23,192 nucleotides of DNA from Lentisphaerota bacterium (GCA_003552565.1 PUNB01000196.1:1-23192); one strand, 5' to 3'. Shown: positions 1-6,893, counted from the stretch's first letter. Made by a program: numbers and translations. The notes: a model not told the origin generated them from the letters alone.

Positions 1-71
1 CTCCCGAGAACAATAGTGAGGTCTCTTTGGAATTGTTCATAAATAAATACCTTTTGGGAAATGTTTCTAGT

Positions 72-354
72 TAGACCCCGTCCGGAAAGGTATCACGCCC
101 ATGTTGGGAGCGCCGGCTGGTCTGATCCGGCTTTTATACCGTCAGTTACTAGCCTCAGCGCTAATGACTTGCGGCATAAAAGCCGGAGACGGCCTGCCGA
201 CATCCCAACCCGACGGGGCTTCCGCTTTTTTCGGCGATCTTCCGGTTTTTTGAGGGAAAACGTTAGCTTACAGCTAGCGATTCCCCTCAAAAAATCGAAA
301 TCTCATCCGAAACAAGCGGGAGCATGGGTGCGATACCTTTCAGGACGGGGTCTA
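72..354. repeat. 283-bp MITE-like element with 32-bp terminal inverted repeats
   Basis: The left end (72-103, beginning TAGACCCCGTCC) and the reverse complement of the right end (323-354) agree at 29 of 32 bases. Between them lie two adjacent large imperfect hairpins. One spans about 102-208, with GTTGGGA pairing TCCCAAC and CCGGCTTTTAT at 127-137 pairing ATAAAAGCCGG. The other spans about 211-325, with TTTTTTGAGGG pairing CCCCTCAAAAAA around a GTTAGC/GCTAGC tip. There is no coding capacity; short frames inside are incidental. The layout is that of a non-autonomous miniature transposable element or a structured chromosomal repeat. The right end lies in the 3' end of the pseudogene read on the minus strand. 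No clear target duplication is visible, though CTAG occurs near both ends. Confidence 0.65.
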
Positions 355-840
355 GTTTTGCGAGATTTGCCGCAGGCGATGAGAGTGTGCTGGATGTTCA
401 GGGTGATTTGATCGATATATTTAGGAAACATGCCGACGACCACAGCGTCCTTGTCTTTAATGTTGTCGAATGCGAACTGAAACGCCCGGGCCGTATCTTC
501 CTGAGTTGAACAGTTGCGAGATGCGGCAAGTATTTTGAAAAGCATCGCTCATTTCCGGCGCTGTCTGGGCAATCCAGTGAAGCTTTCCTCCGCGGCGGCG
601 GAACAGCTCGAGCCAGTGGAGAACCCGATGAAAATCCGTGCGTCCCTGAAATGTATTGATCCCCTTGCTTTGCAAGGATTCAAGATATGCAACTGCATTT
701 TCATCGGTAAAATATTCAGCCATATCCTGGTTCATTTTACGGGAGACGTGAGAATAACCGCACAGCGGATTTGCCCCGCTGATCAGGCGAGTGATTTTAA
801 TATCGGTATTAGCAAATCTTACGGTGGGCAGTTCAGTCAT
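303..840 (-). pseudogene. Remnant of an aldo/keto-reductase-like gene (internal deletion and frame shift)
   Basis: Reading from ATG at 840, the first ~98 residues resemble the N-terminus of a TIM-barrel aldo/keto-reductase-like family common in planctomycete-type bacteria. Visible pieces are TRLISGANPLCGYSH, the GINTFQGRTD strand and KLHWIAQTAPEMSD. Near 545-555 the reading frame changes, and homology resumes with LFKILAASRNC, then AFDNIKDKDAVVVGMFPKYIDQ, which is the family's C-terminal region. From memory the intact family is about 330 residues, so roughly 150 middle residues are missing. The present open frame ends with an unrelated tail that runs into the terminal repeat of the 72-354 element. 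It is almost certainly non-functional. Confidence 0.7.
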
Positions 841-1002
841 ATTTCTTTTTACTTGTAATGAGTATTATTACCAGCCGGCGATTTTAAATAAAATACACTT
901 GAAGATGATTAGTGCAAATAATCAAGATTGTTTCATTGGAAATTCCCTTAATGAATGCTATGGTATTTTATTTGCCGAGCGGAACAGTGTGGGTTTGTAT
1001 GA

Positions 1003-1032
1003 GACTTCGCGGTTTCAGTGTTCAGGTGTCAG
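1003..1032 (+). repeat. Partial copy of the TTTCAGTGTTCAGG repeat
   Basis: GGTTTCAGTGTTCAGGTGTC recurs in the same arrangement at 1199-1216 and 23038-23050, always directly after a TGAGACTTCG end. This indicates a composite repeat whose modules travel in fixed order. Confidence 0.5.
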
Positions 1033-1050
1033 GCCGGACTTCGCGTTGTT

Positions 1051-1121
1051 AACCTTGTCTCGCACCTTGTCTCGCACCTAATCCCAAAGTCAAAAAACAC
1101 TGGACAAGGTTCGGGACAAAG
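1051..1121 (+). repeat. CCTTGTC palindromic repeat, copy 1
   Basis: It begins AACCTTGTCTCGCACC and ends GACAAGGTTCGGGACAAAG, with the family's inner piece CCAAAGTCAAAAAACACTGG. The ends are complementary, so it can fold. Full relatives are at 20589-20661 (opposite orientation) and 22843-22922, and a fragment is at 1411-1428. Both this copy and the one at 22843 are preceded by CTTCGCGTTGTT, so the junction with the upstream module is shared. Confidence 0.7.
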
Positions 1122-1137
1122 TTTTTTATGCCGCACC

Positions 1138-1196
1138 AGTCTCCCCATCAGGGTATCAGGCACTTAGCGCACGGCGGTCGGGTTTGTATGAGACTT
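1138..1196 (+). repeat. GAGACTT palindromic repeat, simple copy 1
   Basis: The ends AGTCTC and TGAGACTT are complementary and flank a GC-rich core (GTATCAGGCAC, CGGCGGTCGGG). The consensus from the best copy (22973-23031) is AAGTCTCACCCTCGGGGTAT, then a GCGC/CCGGCG core, then GCTTATGTGAGACTT. This copy is slightly degenerate. Confidence 0.65.
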
Positions 1197-1255
1197 CGCG
1201 GTTTCAGTGTTCAGGTCCCCCTGAAACCAGAACCTGACACCAGAACCCATTCAAT
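1197..1255 (+). repeat. TTTCAGTGTTCAGG / CCTGACACCAGAA repeat
   Basis: It starts CGCGGTTTCAGTGTTCAGGT and ends CAGAACCTGACACCAGAACC. The same module recurs at 23033-23085, with its second half at 22931-22972, each time located between GAGACTT-family copies. Confidence 0.6.
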
Positions 1256-1313
1256 AAGTCTCTCTTCCGGGCATCCGGGGCATCGTGCCGGAGACTGGGT
1301 TTGTTCAATTTGC
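1256..1313 (+). repeat. GAGACTT palindromic repeat, simple copy 2 (degenerate)
   Basis: It begins AAGTCTCTCTTCCGGGCATC, with core CATCGTGCCGGAGACTGGGT. The right end has lost the TGAGACTT terminus. Confidence 0.5.
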
Positions 1314-1588
1314 TTTTAATTGACAGGCTTATCTGCCCCTATGTTCCCGGTTGGTTGTGGGAAAATGGTGTAACCTTGCGTTCAGGCTGATCTATATTTC
1401 GACATGGTTCGCGACAAGGTGCGAGACTATGTTTACATACGAGTGCGATCTGATAAAAAAATTCAACTGGGATATTGCTAAATTCGAAATTCCCAGCACA
1501 AAATACCGGAAAAGTCTCTCGTTTTTCCGAGTAATGGGATGGCGGAGCATTTATTTTTCAGAACACCAGCAAACGAGGATGGACAATT

Positions 1589-2050
1589 ATGCAAGAACAT
1601 GAACGGAATCAGTTTATTGTTGAGAAATTGAATGAAGGTTTTTCCTTGAGTGATATCCAGAAGATGCTTGAGGAAGAATTCAACGAGGTTATGACTTATA
1701 TGGACTTGCGTATTCTGGCGACTGAGCTTGAGGGGGTCGACTGGAGCCAGCAGCCGGAAGCGAAAAGTCCGGAAAAGGCAAAAGCCGAGCAGGAAGATAT
1801 ACTCGGCCAGAGCGGTCAGGGGGCCGCGGGCGGTGGAACCCAGGTGGAGATCAGCAATGTGGCGCGCCCGGGGGCCGCTATGAGCGGCACGGTGTCGTTT
1901 GCTTCCGGTGCCAGGGCGGAGTGGTTCCTTGGCCAGGACGGCAGGCTGGGACTGCAGCCGGAACCGGGATCGGACAAGCCGACGCAAGAGGATATCGAAG
2001 AGTTTCAGCAGGAACTGCAGAAGAAACTCCAGTCCGGCGGCGGAATGTAA
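1589..2050 (+). CDS. Conserved hypothetical protein (PVC-type, 153 aa)
   Basis: The ATG at 1589 is preceded by GAGGA at 1575-1579, a good ribosome-binding site. The protein has three parts. Residues 1-50 are a helical N-terminal module containing EGFSLSDIQKMLEEEF and MTYMDLRILATELEGVDW, which looks like a helix-turn-helix-like or helical-hairpin fold. Residues 51-85 are a low-complexity linker. Residues 86-153 are a small beta segment (VEISNVARPGAAMSGTVSF, ARAEWFLGQDGRLGL) followed by an acidic C-terminal helix (TQEDIEEFQQELQKKL). I recall similar small proteins as conserved but uncharacterised in verrucomicrobial and lentisphaeral genomes. There is no signal peptide or membrane span, so it is probably cytoplasmic. 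It reads in the same direction as the rpsP operon but is separated from it by 380 nt. Confidence 0.75.
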   Translation: MQEHERNQFIVEKLNEGFSLSDIQKMLEEEFNEVMTYMDLRILATELEGVDWSQQPEAKSPEKAKAEQEDILGQSGQGAAGGGTQVEISNVARPGAAMSGTVSFASGARAEWFLGQDGRLGLQPEPGSDKPTQEDIEEFQQELQKKLQSGGGM

Positions 2051-2066
2051 GGTGAGCTTTAAATGA

Positions 2067-2269
2067 CGTGCAATCCGTCAGTCATAGGCGCAACGTTTGA
2101 AAACAACCAGTCGGAAAACGATAACGGCGACGAGAACGGCGGACGATTCGAGCGACTCGTTGCCCGTTCTCATTCTGCCTGAGGCGGATTCTCGTCAACC
2201 GACAAAGATAGCAGTTTAAGCGTAATCAAAAGTCTAAAACGCTTCCATCTTTCACTGACGCATTGCACG
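2067..2269. repeat. 203-bp inverted-repeat element
   Basis: CGTGCAATCCGTCAGTCA (2067-2084) is matched at 16 of 18 bases by the reverse complement of 2252-2269. Inside, 2124-2200 is a diverged copy of the palindrome seen intact at 7058-7134. That inner palindrome is interrupted by ATTCTGCCTGAGGCGGAT. The element is likely a non-autonomous mobile repeat. Confidence 0.5.
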
Positions 2270-2285
2270 CAATACGCGGGGGCGG

Positions 2286-2313
2286 TTGGCGAAAAGAAAT
2301 TTATGGATATATT
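2286..2313 (+). promoter_or_regulatory. Candidate sigma-70 promoter for the rpsP operon
   Basis: TTGGCG (2286-2291) and TATATT (2308-2313) are separated by 16 nt, about 118 nt upstream of rpsP. They match the consensus at 4 of 6 and 5 of 6 positions. Location just before a ribosomal protein operon supports it, but promoter rules in this lineage are not certain. Confidence 0.4.
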
Positions 2314-2430
2314 ACACTTTGCTTGTTGCCGGGATTTGTTTATTCCTTCCGGAAGAACACCCATAAAATTTCAATTTAATCACTGACGGCAATCAAAAGC
2401 CTTGTCAGGTAGTTTATCAAGGGAGAAAAA

Positions 2431-2883
2431 ATGGCAGTAAAATTACGTTTGCGAAGAACCGGGAAGCGCAACGCTCCGGCCCATCGAATTGTTGCGGCTG
2501 ACACTCGCAGTCCCCGCGACGGCGCTTTCATTGAAACCATCGGCACTTATGATCCGCGGAGCAAGATTGAAAAAATCGACATGGAAAGGGTGGATTACTG
2601 GCTTGCGAACGGAGCTTTGACTAGTGAAACCGTGGATGGTATAATCAAACGAGCCCGCGGCGGTATTTCTTTGTATGATCGGCGCTTGAAACGCGAAGAG
2701 GAAGAGAGGCTTCGCCGCGAAGAAGAAGAGAAACGGAAGCAGGCTGAAGCGGAAGCCGCAGCCGCTGAAGCAGCCGAGAAAGCAGCTGAAAAACAAGCTG
2801 AAGAGGGAGAAGAGGAAACGGAAGAGGAACAGGAAGAAACATCCGAAAGCGAAGAAAAAGCTGAAGCGCCGTCCGAAGAATAA
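2431..2883 (+). CDS. rpsP: 30S ribosomal protein S16 with acidic C-terminal extension
   Basis: S16 is an early-assembling protein of the small ribosomal subunit. The N-terminal ~85 residues carry the family signature: VKLRLRRTGKRNAPAHRIV, then DTRSPRDGAFIETIGTYDPR, and later RVDYWLANGALTSETV. AGGGAGA lies 5-11 nt before the ATG. The protein is 150 residues, whereas S16 is usually about 80-90. Residues ~90-150 form a charged, low-complexity tail, first Arg/Lys/Glu and Ala-rich (helical or coiled-coil-like) and then almost all Glu/Ser/Thr. It is the first gene of the rpsP-KH-trmD-rplS operon. Codon pattern and frame are continuous through the tail, so the extension appears to be a real part of the protein. 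Confidence 0.95.
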   Translation: MAVKLRLRRTGKRNAPAHRIVAADTRSPRDGAFIETIGTYDPRSKIEKIDMERVDYWLANGALTSETVDGIIKRARGGISLYDRRLKREEEERLRREEEEKRKQAEAEAAAAEAAEKAAEKQAEEGEEETEEEQEETSESEEKAEAPSEE

Positions 2884-2942
2884 CGGCGCCGCCAAGCATG
2901 TATCGGCGGATTTTATATGCAAAGTTAAATTGGAAAAGACCT

Positions 2943-3308
2943 ATGAATTGGATAAAAAAGTTGTTCAGGCCCGGTGAGGCGGCGCCTAAAGACGACAGGG
3001 GTGAAGTCTCTGAGAAAGAGGAACAAAAGTCAAGCGGCACAGTTGTATCGGTAACGGAGGATAATCCTGATCCAGCGCAATTTGTTGAATTTATAGTCGG
3101 CTGTCTGGTGTCGAACCCGCAGGCGGTCAAGACCGAAATGTCATACTCCAGTGACGAGGAGGCGGAGATTATCATTTCCTGTGAGCAAAGCGATATTGGC
3201 AGGATTATCGGCAAGAAAGGGCGGACAATTTCCGCGATCCGTTCATTGGCTGCTGATGCCGCGGGACGGCTGGGAATCAAAAACCTGAAAGTGGAACTGC
3301 AGGACTGA
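2943..3308 (+). CDS. khpA: KH-domain RNA-binding protein (KhpA/YlqC type) with N-terminal extension
   Basis: The C-terminal ~80 residues form a single type-II KH domain with the GxxG loop in IGRIIGKKGRTISAIRSLA. This fits the small RNA chaperone encoded between rpsP and trmD/rimM in many bacteria. The N-terminal ~45 residues (MNWIKKLFRPGEAAP and an acidic stretch) are extra compared with the usual ~75-80 aa. I chose ATG 2943 because GGAAAAG lies 5-11 nt upstream. An in-frame ATG at 2898 would add 15 residues but has a weaker site. The stop codon abuts the trmD start, implying translational coupling. The rimM gene normally found here is absent. Confidence 0.85.
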   Translation: MNWIKKLFRPGEAAPKDDRGEVSEKEEQKSSGTVVSVTEDNPDPAQFVEFIVGCLVSNPQAVKTEMSYSSDEEAEIIISCEQSDIGRIIGKKGRTISAIRSLAADAAGRLGIKNLKVELQD

Positions 3309-3977
3309 ATGCGTATCGATATCATCACTCTTTTTCCGGGCATGTTCAAAGGCCCTTTTGAAGAGTCGATGATCGGCAGGGCGAGAAAAAAGGGACTGGC
3401 GGAAGTACACCTGCATGATCTGCGCCGGTATGCTTATGACAGCCGAGGCACGGTTGACGACGCTCCCTTCGGCGGCGGCGCGGGAATGATTCTGAAGCCG
3501 GAGATGATCTTTGCCGCGGTCGAGGATGTTTCCAGCAGCCATGGTAAGGTCATCCTGCTGACTCCGCAGGGGGATAAGTTTTCCCAGCCCAAAGCTCAAG
3601 AACTGGCTGATGAAGCGCATTTAATCATGATCTGCGCTCATTACGAAGGAGTCGATGAGAGAGCCAGGCAGGTGTTGGCGGATGTCGAATTGTCGATAGG
3701 TGATTATGTTTTAACCAACGGCAACTTGGCCGCGATGGTTGTGTGTGACGCGGTAATCAGGCTTATCCCGGGGGTACTTGGAAGTGAAGAATCGGCCGGC
3801 GCCGATTCTTTCTCCGATCCCGGCAGGCTGGACTATCCTCAGTACACGCGTCCGGCTGAATTCCGCAATATGAAAGCGCCGGATGTTCTCTTGAGTGGAG
3901 ATCATCAAAAAATTCGGCAATGGCGTTCAGAGCAGTCGCTGTTGCGTACTTTGGGGCGCCGCCCGGATCTGATTTAA
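3309..3977 (+). CDS. trmD: tRNA (guanine-N1)-methyltransferase TrmD
   Basis: TrmD methylates G37 of tRNAs using S-adenosylmethionine and acts as a knotted SPOUT dimer in the cytoplasm. Family motifs are present in order: MRIDIITLFPGMF at the start, DDAPFGGGAGMILKPE (51-65), HYEGVDERA (111-119), SIGDYVL (129-135), RLIPGVLG (151-158), and DSF...DYPQYTRP around 166-182. D166 corresponds to the catalytic aspartate. The length of 222 aa is near the family norm. The SAM-binding knot loop is LTNGNLAAM rather than the usual LTGGELPAM. The start directly follows the KH gene's stop. Confidence 0.93.
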   Translation: MRIDIITLFPGMFKGPFEESMIGRARKKGLAEVHLHDLRRYAYDSRGTVDDAPFGGGAGMILKPEMIFAAVEDVSSSHGKVILLTPQGDKFSQPKAQELADEAHLIMICAHYEGVDERARQVLADVELSIGDYVLTNGNLAAMVVCDAVIRLIPGVLGSEESAGADSFSDPGRLDYPQYTRPAEFRNMKAPDVLLSGDHQKIRQWRSEQSLLRTLGRRPDLI

Positions 3978-3986
3978 ACTGAAAAA

Positions 3987-4037
3987 TTCACGAGCCAAGT
4001 TTGCCGCAGATAAGTTTGCCGTAGATAAGAATAGCCA
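3987..4037 (+). repeat. Interspersed repeat (TTCACGAGCCAAGTTTGCCG), copy 1
   Basis: It starts TTCACGAGCCAAGTTTGCCG and ends AATAGCCAC. The reverse-oriented relative is at about 10307-10368. This copy has an internal 15-nt tandem duplication (4000-4014 and 4015-4029, TTTGCCGCAGATAAG with one mismatch). It sits in the trmD-rplS gap, followed by a small hairpin CCACAG-AAT-CTGTGG around 4065-4080. Confidence 0.6.
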
Positions 4038-4139
4038 CAGAGATACATAAAAATACGGCTCCTCCACAGAATCTGTGGGGATGATAGTGATTGAGTTTTA
4101 TACGATAAATTGCCCTAAAACGAAGGATAAAGACAAAAT

Positions 4140-4484
4140 ATGAATACACTTCAGAAGATTGCCAGAGAAGTGCCGGAGGACAAGAAGATTGCCGATTTTT
4201 CCGTTGGCGATACAATACGGGCCGACGTTTCAATTGTCGAAGGCGATAAAGAAAGGATTCAGAGTTTAAACGGCACAGTGATCAGCCGCCGCGGCAGCGG
4301 TATTGCTGAAACGGTAACAATCCGCCGTGTTTCTTACGGTCAGGGTGTTGAACATGTTCTGCCTCTATATTCGCCTCGTCTGGCGCGGATTCAGGTTTTG
4401 CGGAGGGGAAAGGTAAGACGCTCCAAGCTTTATTACATTCGTCATCAGCAAGGTAAATCAGCCCGTATTAAAGAGCTGCGCTGA
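4140..4484 (+). CDS. rplS: 50S ribosomal protein L19
   Basis: L19 lies at the 30S-50S interface of the ribosome. The 114-residue length is normal. Visible signatures are FSVGDTIRADVSIVEGDKERIQ, the IRRVSYGQGVEHVLPLYSPR segment, and the C-terminal basic stretch RRGKVRRSKLYYIR. The start is ATG 4140, with AAGGA about 14 nt upstream. It is separated from trmD by 162 nt, longer than usual, because a repeat occupies that gap. Confidence 0.95.
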   Translation: MNTLQKIAREVPEDKKIADFSVGDTIRADVSIVEGDKERIQSLNGTVISRRGSGIAETVTIRRVSYGQGVEHVLPLYSPRLARIQVLRRGKVRRSKLYYIRHQQGKSARIKELR

Positions 4485-4580
4485 GGTGATAATCTCTATC
4501 TTCAAAATCGATTCCATCCCATCCGGCGGCTGCTCGGAAGCCAGAAAATAATCCGGATTTCGCAAGGATAGCTGATACTT

Positions 4581-5267
4581 ATGCGCGGGTGCAATGAACC
4601 TCTTGACATGCTTTATTTTGAAAGGCTTGCCGGTGATCAGGGGTTCAAGCGTATTGCCGGTGTCGATGAAGTCGGACGCGGTCCTTTGGCCGGGCCGGTG
4701 GTGGCGGCGGCAGTGATTCTGTCCGATGCCGACTTGATTTCTGAACTTAATGATTCAAAGAAACTGACGGATGCCAAGCGTCATCGGCTGGCGGCGCGAT
4801 TGCGCCATCGGCTGCCTCCGGGGGATTGGGCGCTGGGAGTGGTGGAAGCGGATGAAATCGATGATTTGAACATTCTCCGCGCCACTCATCTGGCCATGCG
4901 GAAAGCTTTGACACGACTGAGTCCGGAACCTGATTATGTCTTAGTGGACGGACTTCCTGTCGACAATCTGATCTTTCCTTCCAGAGCCGTAGTTAAAGGA
5001 GACGGCAAAAGCGCCAGTATCGCTGCCGCCAGTATCCTGGCTAAGGTCTACCGTGATTCCTTAATGCGGCAGTGGCACCAGTGTTTTCCCGAATACGACT
5101 TCGCTTCCCATAAAGGCTACGGCACCGCTCGCCACCGTCAGATTCTGAATGATTTAGGACCTTGTCTGCTGCATCGTTTTTCTTTCTCCCCGGTATCTGC
5201 TCCCTCTTCTCCCGCTAAGGATGTGCAACCTCAGTTCGAAATTATGGCCGCCACTGATGAAACCTGA
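4581..5267 (+). CDS. rnhB: Ribonuclease HII
   Basis: RNase HII cleaves the RNA strand of RNA-DNA hybrids and removes single ribonucleotides from DNA. The catalytic residues are all visible: D29 and E30 in GVDEVGRGPLAGPV, D123 in VLVDGLP, and D159 in AKVYRDS. The SASIAAASILAKV motif is intact, as is SHKGYGTARH near the C-terminus. The length of 228 aa is typical, with a ~30-residue unconserved tail. ATG 4581 has AAGGA about 12 nt upstream; ATG 4608 is a possible alternative. It lies 96 nt after rplS, the common rplS-rnhB order. Its 3' end overlaps pcnB. Confidence 0.93.
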   Translation: MRGCNEPLDMLYFERLAGDQGFKRIAGVDEVGRGPLAGPVVAAAVILSDADLISELNDSKKLTDAKRHRLAARLRHRLPPGDWALGVVEADEIDDLNILRATHLAMRKALTRLSPEPDYVLVDGLPVDNLIFPSRAVVKGDGKSASIAAASILAKVYRDSLMRQWHQCFPEYDFASHKGYGTARHRQILNDLGPCLLHRFSFSPVSAPSSPAKDVQPQFEIMAATDET

Positions 5268-6507
5268 GTTTAAAGTTCATCCGCATGTTATTGATTTGAT
5301 AGGCAGACTGCATGCTGCTGACCATGAAGGCTACATTGTTGGGGGAGGAGTGAGAGATCTGCTGTTGAATCTGGAGCCGAAGGATTACGATATAGCCACC
5401 TCCGCCACACCCAGTCAGATCAAGCGGATATTTCGGCGGCAGGCCCGGGTGATTGGCCGCCGCTTCCGGCTTGTTCATGTTCGCTATAGTTCCATTGTTT
5501 ATGAAGTAAGCACTTTCAGGCGGGAGCCGACCCCGGAGGAAAGAGTTGCCCGCGAAGATGATGACGGGGTGGTGATCTGGCGGGACAACCAGTATGGCAG
5601 CCGGGAAGAGGACGCCCGCCGACGGGATTTCACGGTCAATGCCATATTTTACAATCCCTTGGGTAAAGGCGAATTGATTGACTGTGTCGGCGGCCTTTCG
5701 GACCTGGAGGAAGGAATGGTGCGAACCATTGGAGAACCGGCTGTAAGGCTTGCCGAAGATCCTGTGCGGATTTTACGGGCGTTGAAGCTGGTGGCGGAGT
5801 ATGACTTCTCAATGGAGGAGGATTTGCGGCAAGAGGTCAGCCGGCAGGGTGAAAAAATTTCCCAGGCCTCCTCTTCCCGGCTCTTCGAAGAATTGTTGAA
5901 AATTTTCGCCAAGCCTTACTCGGTTAAAACTTTGGCCGTCTGCCGGCAGTTTGATTTTCTGGTTCATTTCCTGCCGGGGCTGGATCGTATATGGGATGAA
6001 AAATCCGGCTTGCTGCTGCGCCGTTTAGCCGCCGCCCGTGACCGTCGAAAATACCAGGGGGGATATTGGAAATCACGTCGACTGGCGTTGGCGACCATTG
6101 CTTTTCCGGCGGTGCTGGAAGAGCTGGGGATCGACGATCCGGCTGATTTCAACGAGGTGCCCTTCGAGGAGGATAAAACAATCAAGAGAGCGATTAAAGA
6201 TTTGTTCGCCCCTCTGCCTTTGCCCAACGCCCTTATCGCCAACGTCAAGGATTTAATCCTCCTGTTCCCTCGTTTTTTCGACCAAGAGGAAAAGAACATA
6301 AATCAAGTGGTTCGCAATCCTCAGTATCGCTGGGCCAGGGAATTGTTTTCTCTTTGTTCGGAGGTTCTGGAATGGGCTCCGGAGGTGTCGGAACCGTGGC
6401 CGCCTTCGGATGCCGGGCCGCCGCCAAGAGGGCGCCGCGGGAGAGACCGTCGCCGGTCAAGAAGAGGCGGCCGCCGACCACGGCAGAAACCCGATTCCGA
6501 GGAATGA
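5257..6507 (+). CDS. pcnB: Poly(A) polymerase / tRNA nucleotidyltransferase family protein (PcnB-type)
   Basis: This is a template-independent nucleotidyltransferase of the class II poly(A) polymerase/CCA-adding family. The head domain shows GGGVRD, the catalytic DYDIATSA (two metal-binding Asp), and RRRDFTVNAI. The RNA-binding helix region LAEDPVRILRALK follows. IGRRFRLVHV after the active site is characteristic of bacterial poly(A) polymerase I rather than CCA enzymes, so a role in 3' tailing of RNA for decay is likely. The C-terminus (~395-416) is very rich in Arg, Gly and Pro, as in E. coli PcnB. ATG 5257 overlaps the rnhB stop by 11 nt. An in-frame ATG at 5221 is possible, but its first 12 residues would be read from rnhB sequence. 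Confidence 0.85.
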   Translation: MKPEFKVHPHVIDLIGRLHAADHEGYIVGGGVRDLLLNLEPKDYDIATSATPSQIKRIFRRQARVIGRRFRLVHVRYSSIVYEVSTFRREPTPEERVAREDDDGVVIWRDNQYGSREEDARRRDFTVNAIFYNPLGKGELIDCVGGLSDLEEGMVRTIGEPAVRLAEDPVRILRALKLVAEYDFSMEEDLRQEVSRQGEKISQASSSRLFEELLKIFAKPYSVKTLAVCRQFDFLVHFLPGLDRIWDEKSGLLLRRLAAARDRRKYQGGYWKSRRLALATIAFPAVLEELGIDDPADFNEVPFEEDKTIKRAIKDLFAPLPLPNALIANVKDLILLFPRFFDQEEKNINQVVRNPQYRWARELFSLCSEVLEWAPEVSEPWPPSDAGPPPRGRRGRDRRRSRRGGRRPRQKPDSEE

Positions 6508-6770
6508 CGAGGAACTCCACGAAAAGGATCACCATCCGTATCAAAACTGCGTTGGTCGCTTTTTTTTGAACTGCTAATCCACACTGGTCTGCACTAATAG
6601 TCGTAAGGCGAATGATACTCCGTGGCGGAAGCGCATTTTGAACAGAAGATGGCGAAGACCACGAAGAGTTGTCAGATCCCCGCGAGCCGTAAGTAACGAC
6701 CGGACTCTGGACGGTCGCCCTCCACACTTTTAAAATACCATAACGGCAACGATGTGAAATCAGCTTTCCG

Positions 6771-6893
6771 GTTAAGTGGTCAGGCAGGCCGCGCGTGCTC
6801 CATTTATTGTGCTTTTTTGCATCCCGCGACGGCATGCCTCGCCGGAGCTTTAGCATAGGCGGGTGTATTTTTGCCTGCCTGATTCCACTTAAC
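6771..6893. repeat. 123-bp element with GTTAAGTGG...CAGGCAGGC terminal inverted repeats
   Basis: The left end GTTAAGTGGTCAGGCAGGC (6771-6789) is complementary to the right end GCCTGCCTGATTCCACTTAAC (6873-6893), apart from a short internal difference. TTAA lies at both termini. There is no coding potential. A MITE-like element is the best explanation. Confidence 0.55.

Larger units (their letters stand above)
841..1588. other. Gene-free gap filled with interspersed repeats
   Basis: No convincing coding frame lies here. 841-985 is AT-rich and featureless apart from being upstream of the pseudogene. 985-1313 is a mosaic of palindromic repeat families that recur at 7.0-7.4, 20.3-20.7 and 22.8-23.1 kb (see separate entries). 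A direct repeat of about 38 bp, beginning TGGGTTTGTATGAGACTTCG, occurs at about 989-1026 and again at about 1179-1216. A fragment of the CCTTGTC family sits at 1411-1428. 1430-1570 precedes the hypothetical gene and shows no clear promoter. Confidence 0.6.
2051..2430. other. Gap upstream of rpsP: inverted-repeat element and candidate promoter
   Basis: No coding frame is supported. 2067-2269 is bounded by an 18-bp inverted repeat and contains a degenerate ACGAGAACGG palindrome. 2286-2313 holds a candidate sigma-70 promoter for the rpsP operon. Confidence 0.55.

Noticed and set aside
102..325. Two tandem ~110-nt imperfect hairpins considered as integron attC sites
   Set aside because: The terminal heptamers do not fit RYYYAAC...GTTRRRY in the right order, and no integrase or cassette genes are present.
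61..411. 116-residue open frame on the plus strand
   Set aside because: It lies wholly across the inverted-repeat element and the antisense of the pseudogene, and its sequence is Arg/Ser/Phe-rich with no family signature.
457..840. 127-residue frame as an intact small gene
   Set aside because: The first part is a truncated aldo/keto-reductase-like N-terminus and the last ~28 residues are out-of-frame reading; the true continuation is in another frame.
2443..3349. Long minus-strand frames opposite rpsP and the KH gene
   Set aside because: Phe/Leu/Ser-rich translations that mirror Glu/Lys-rich coding on the plus strand; no start context or motifs.
6245..6856. 203-residue minus-strand frame running from pcnB into the repeat region
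   Set aside because: About half is antisense of pcnB and the rest reads through interspersed repeats; no conserved motif.
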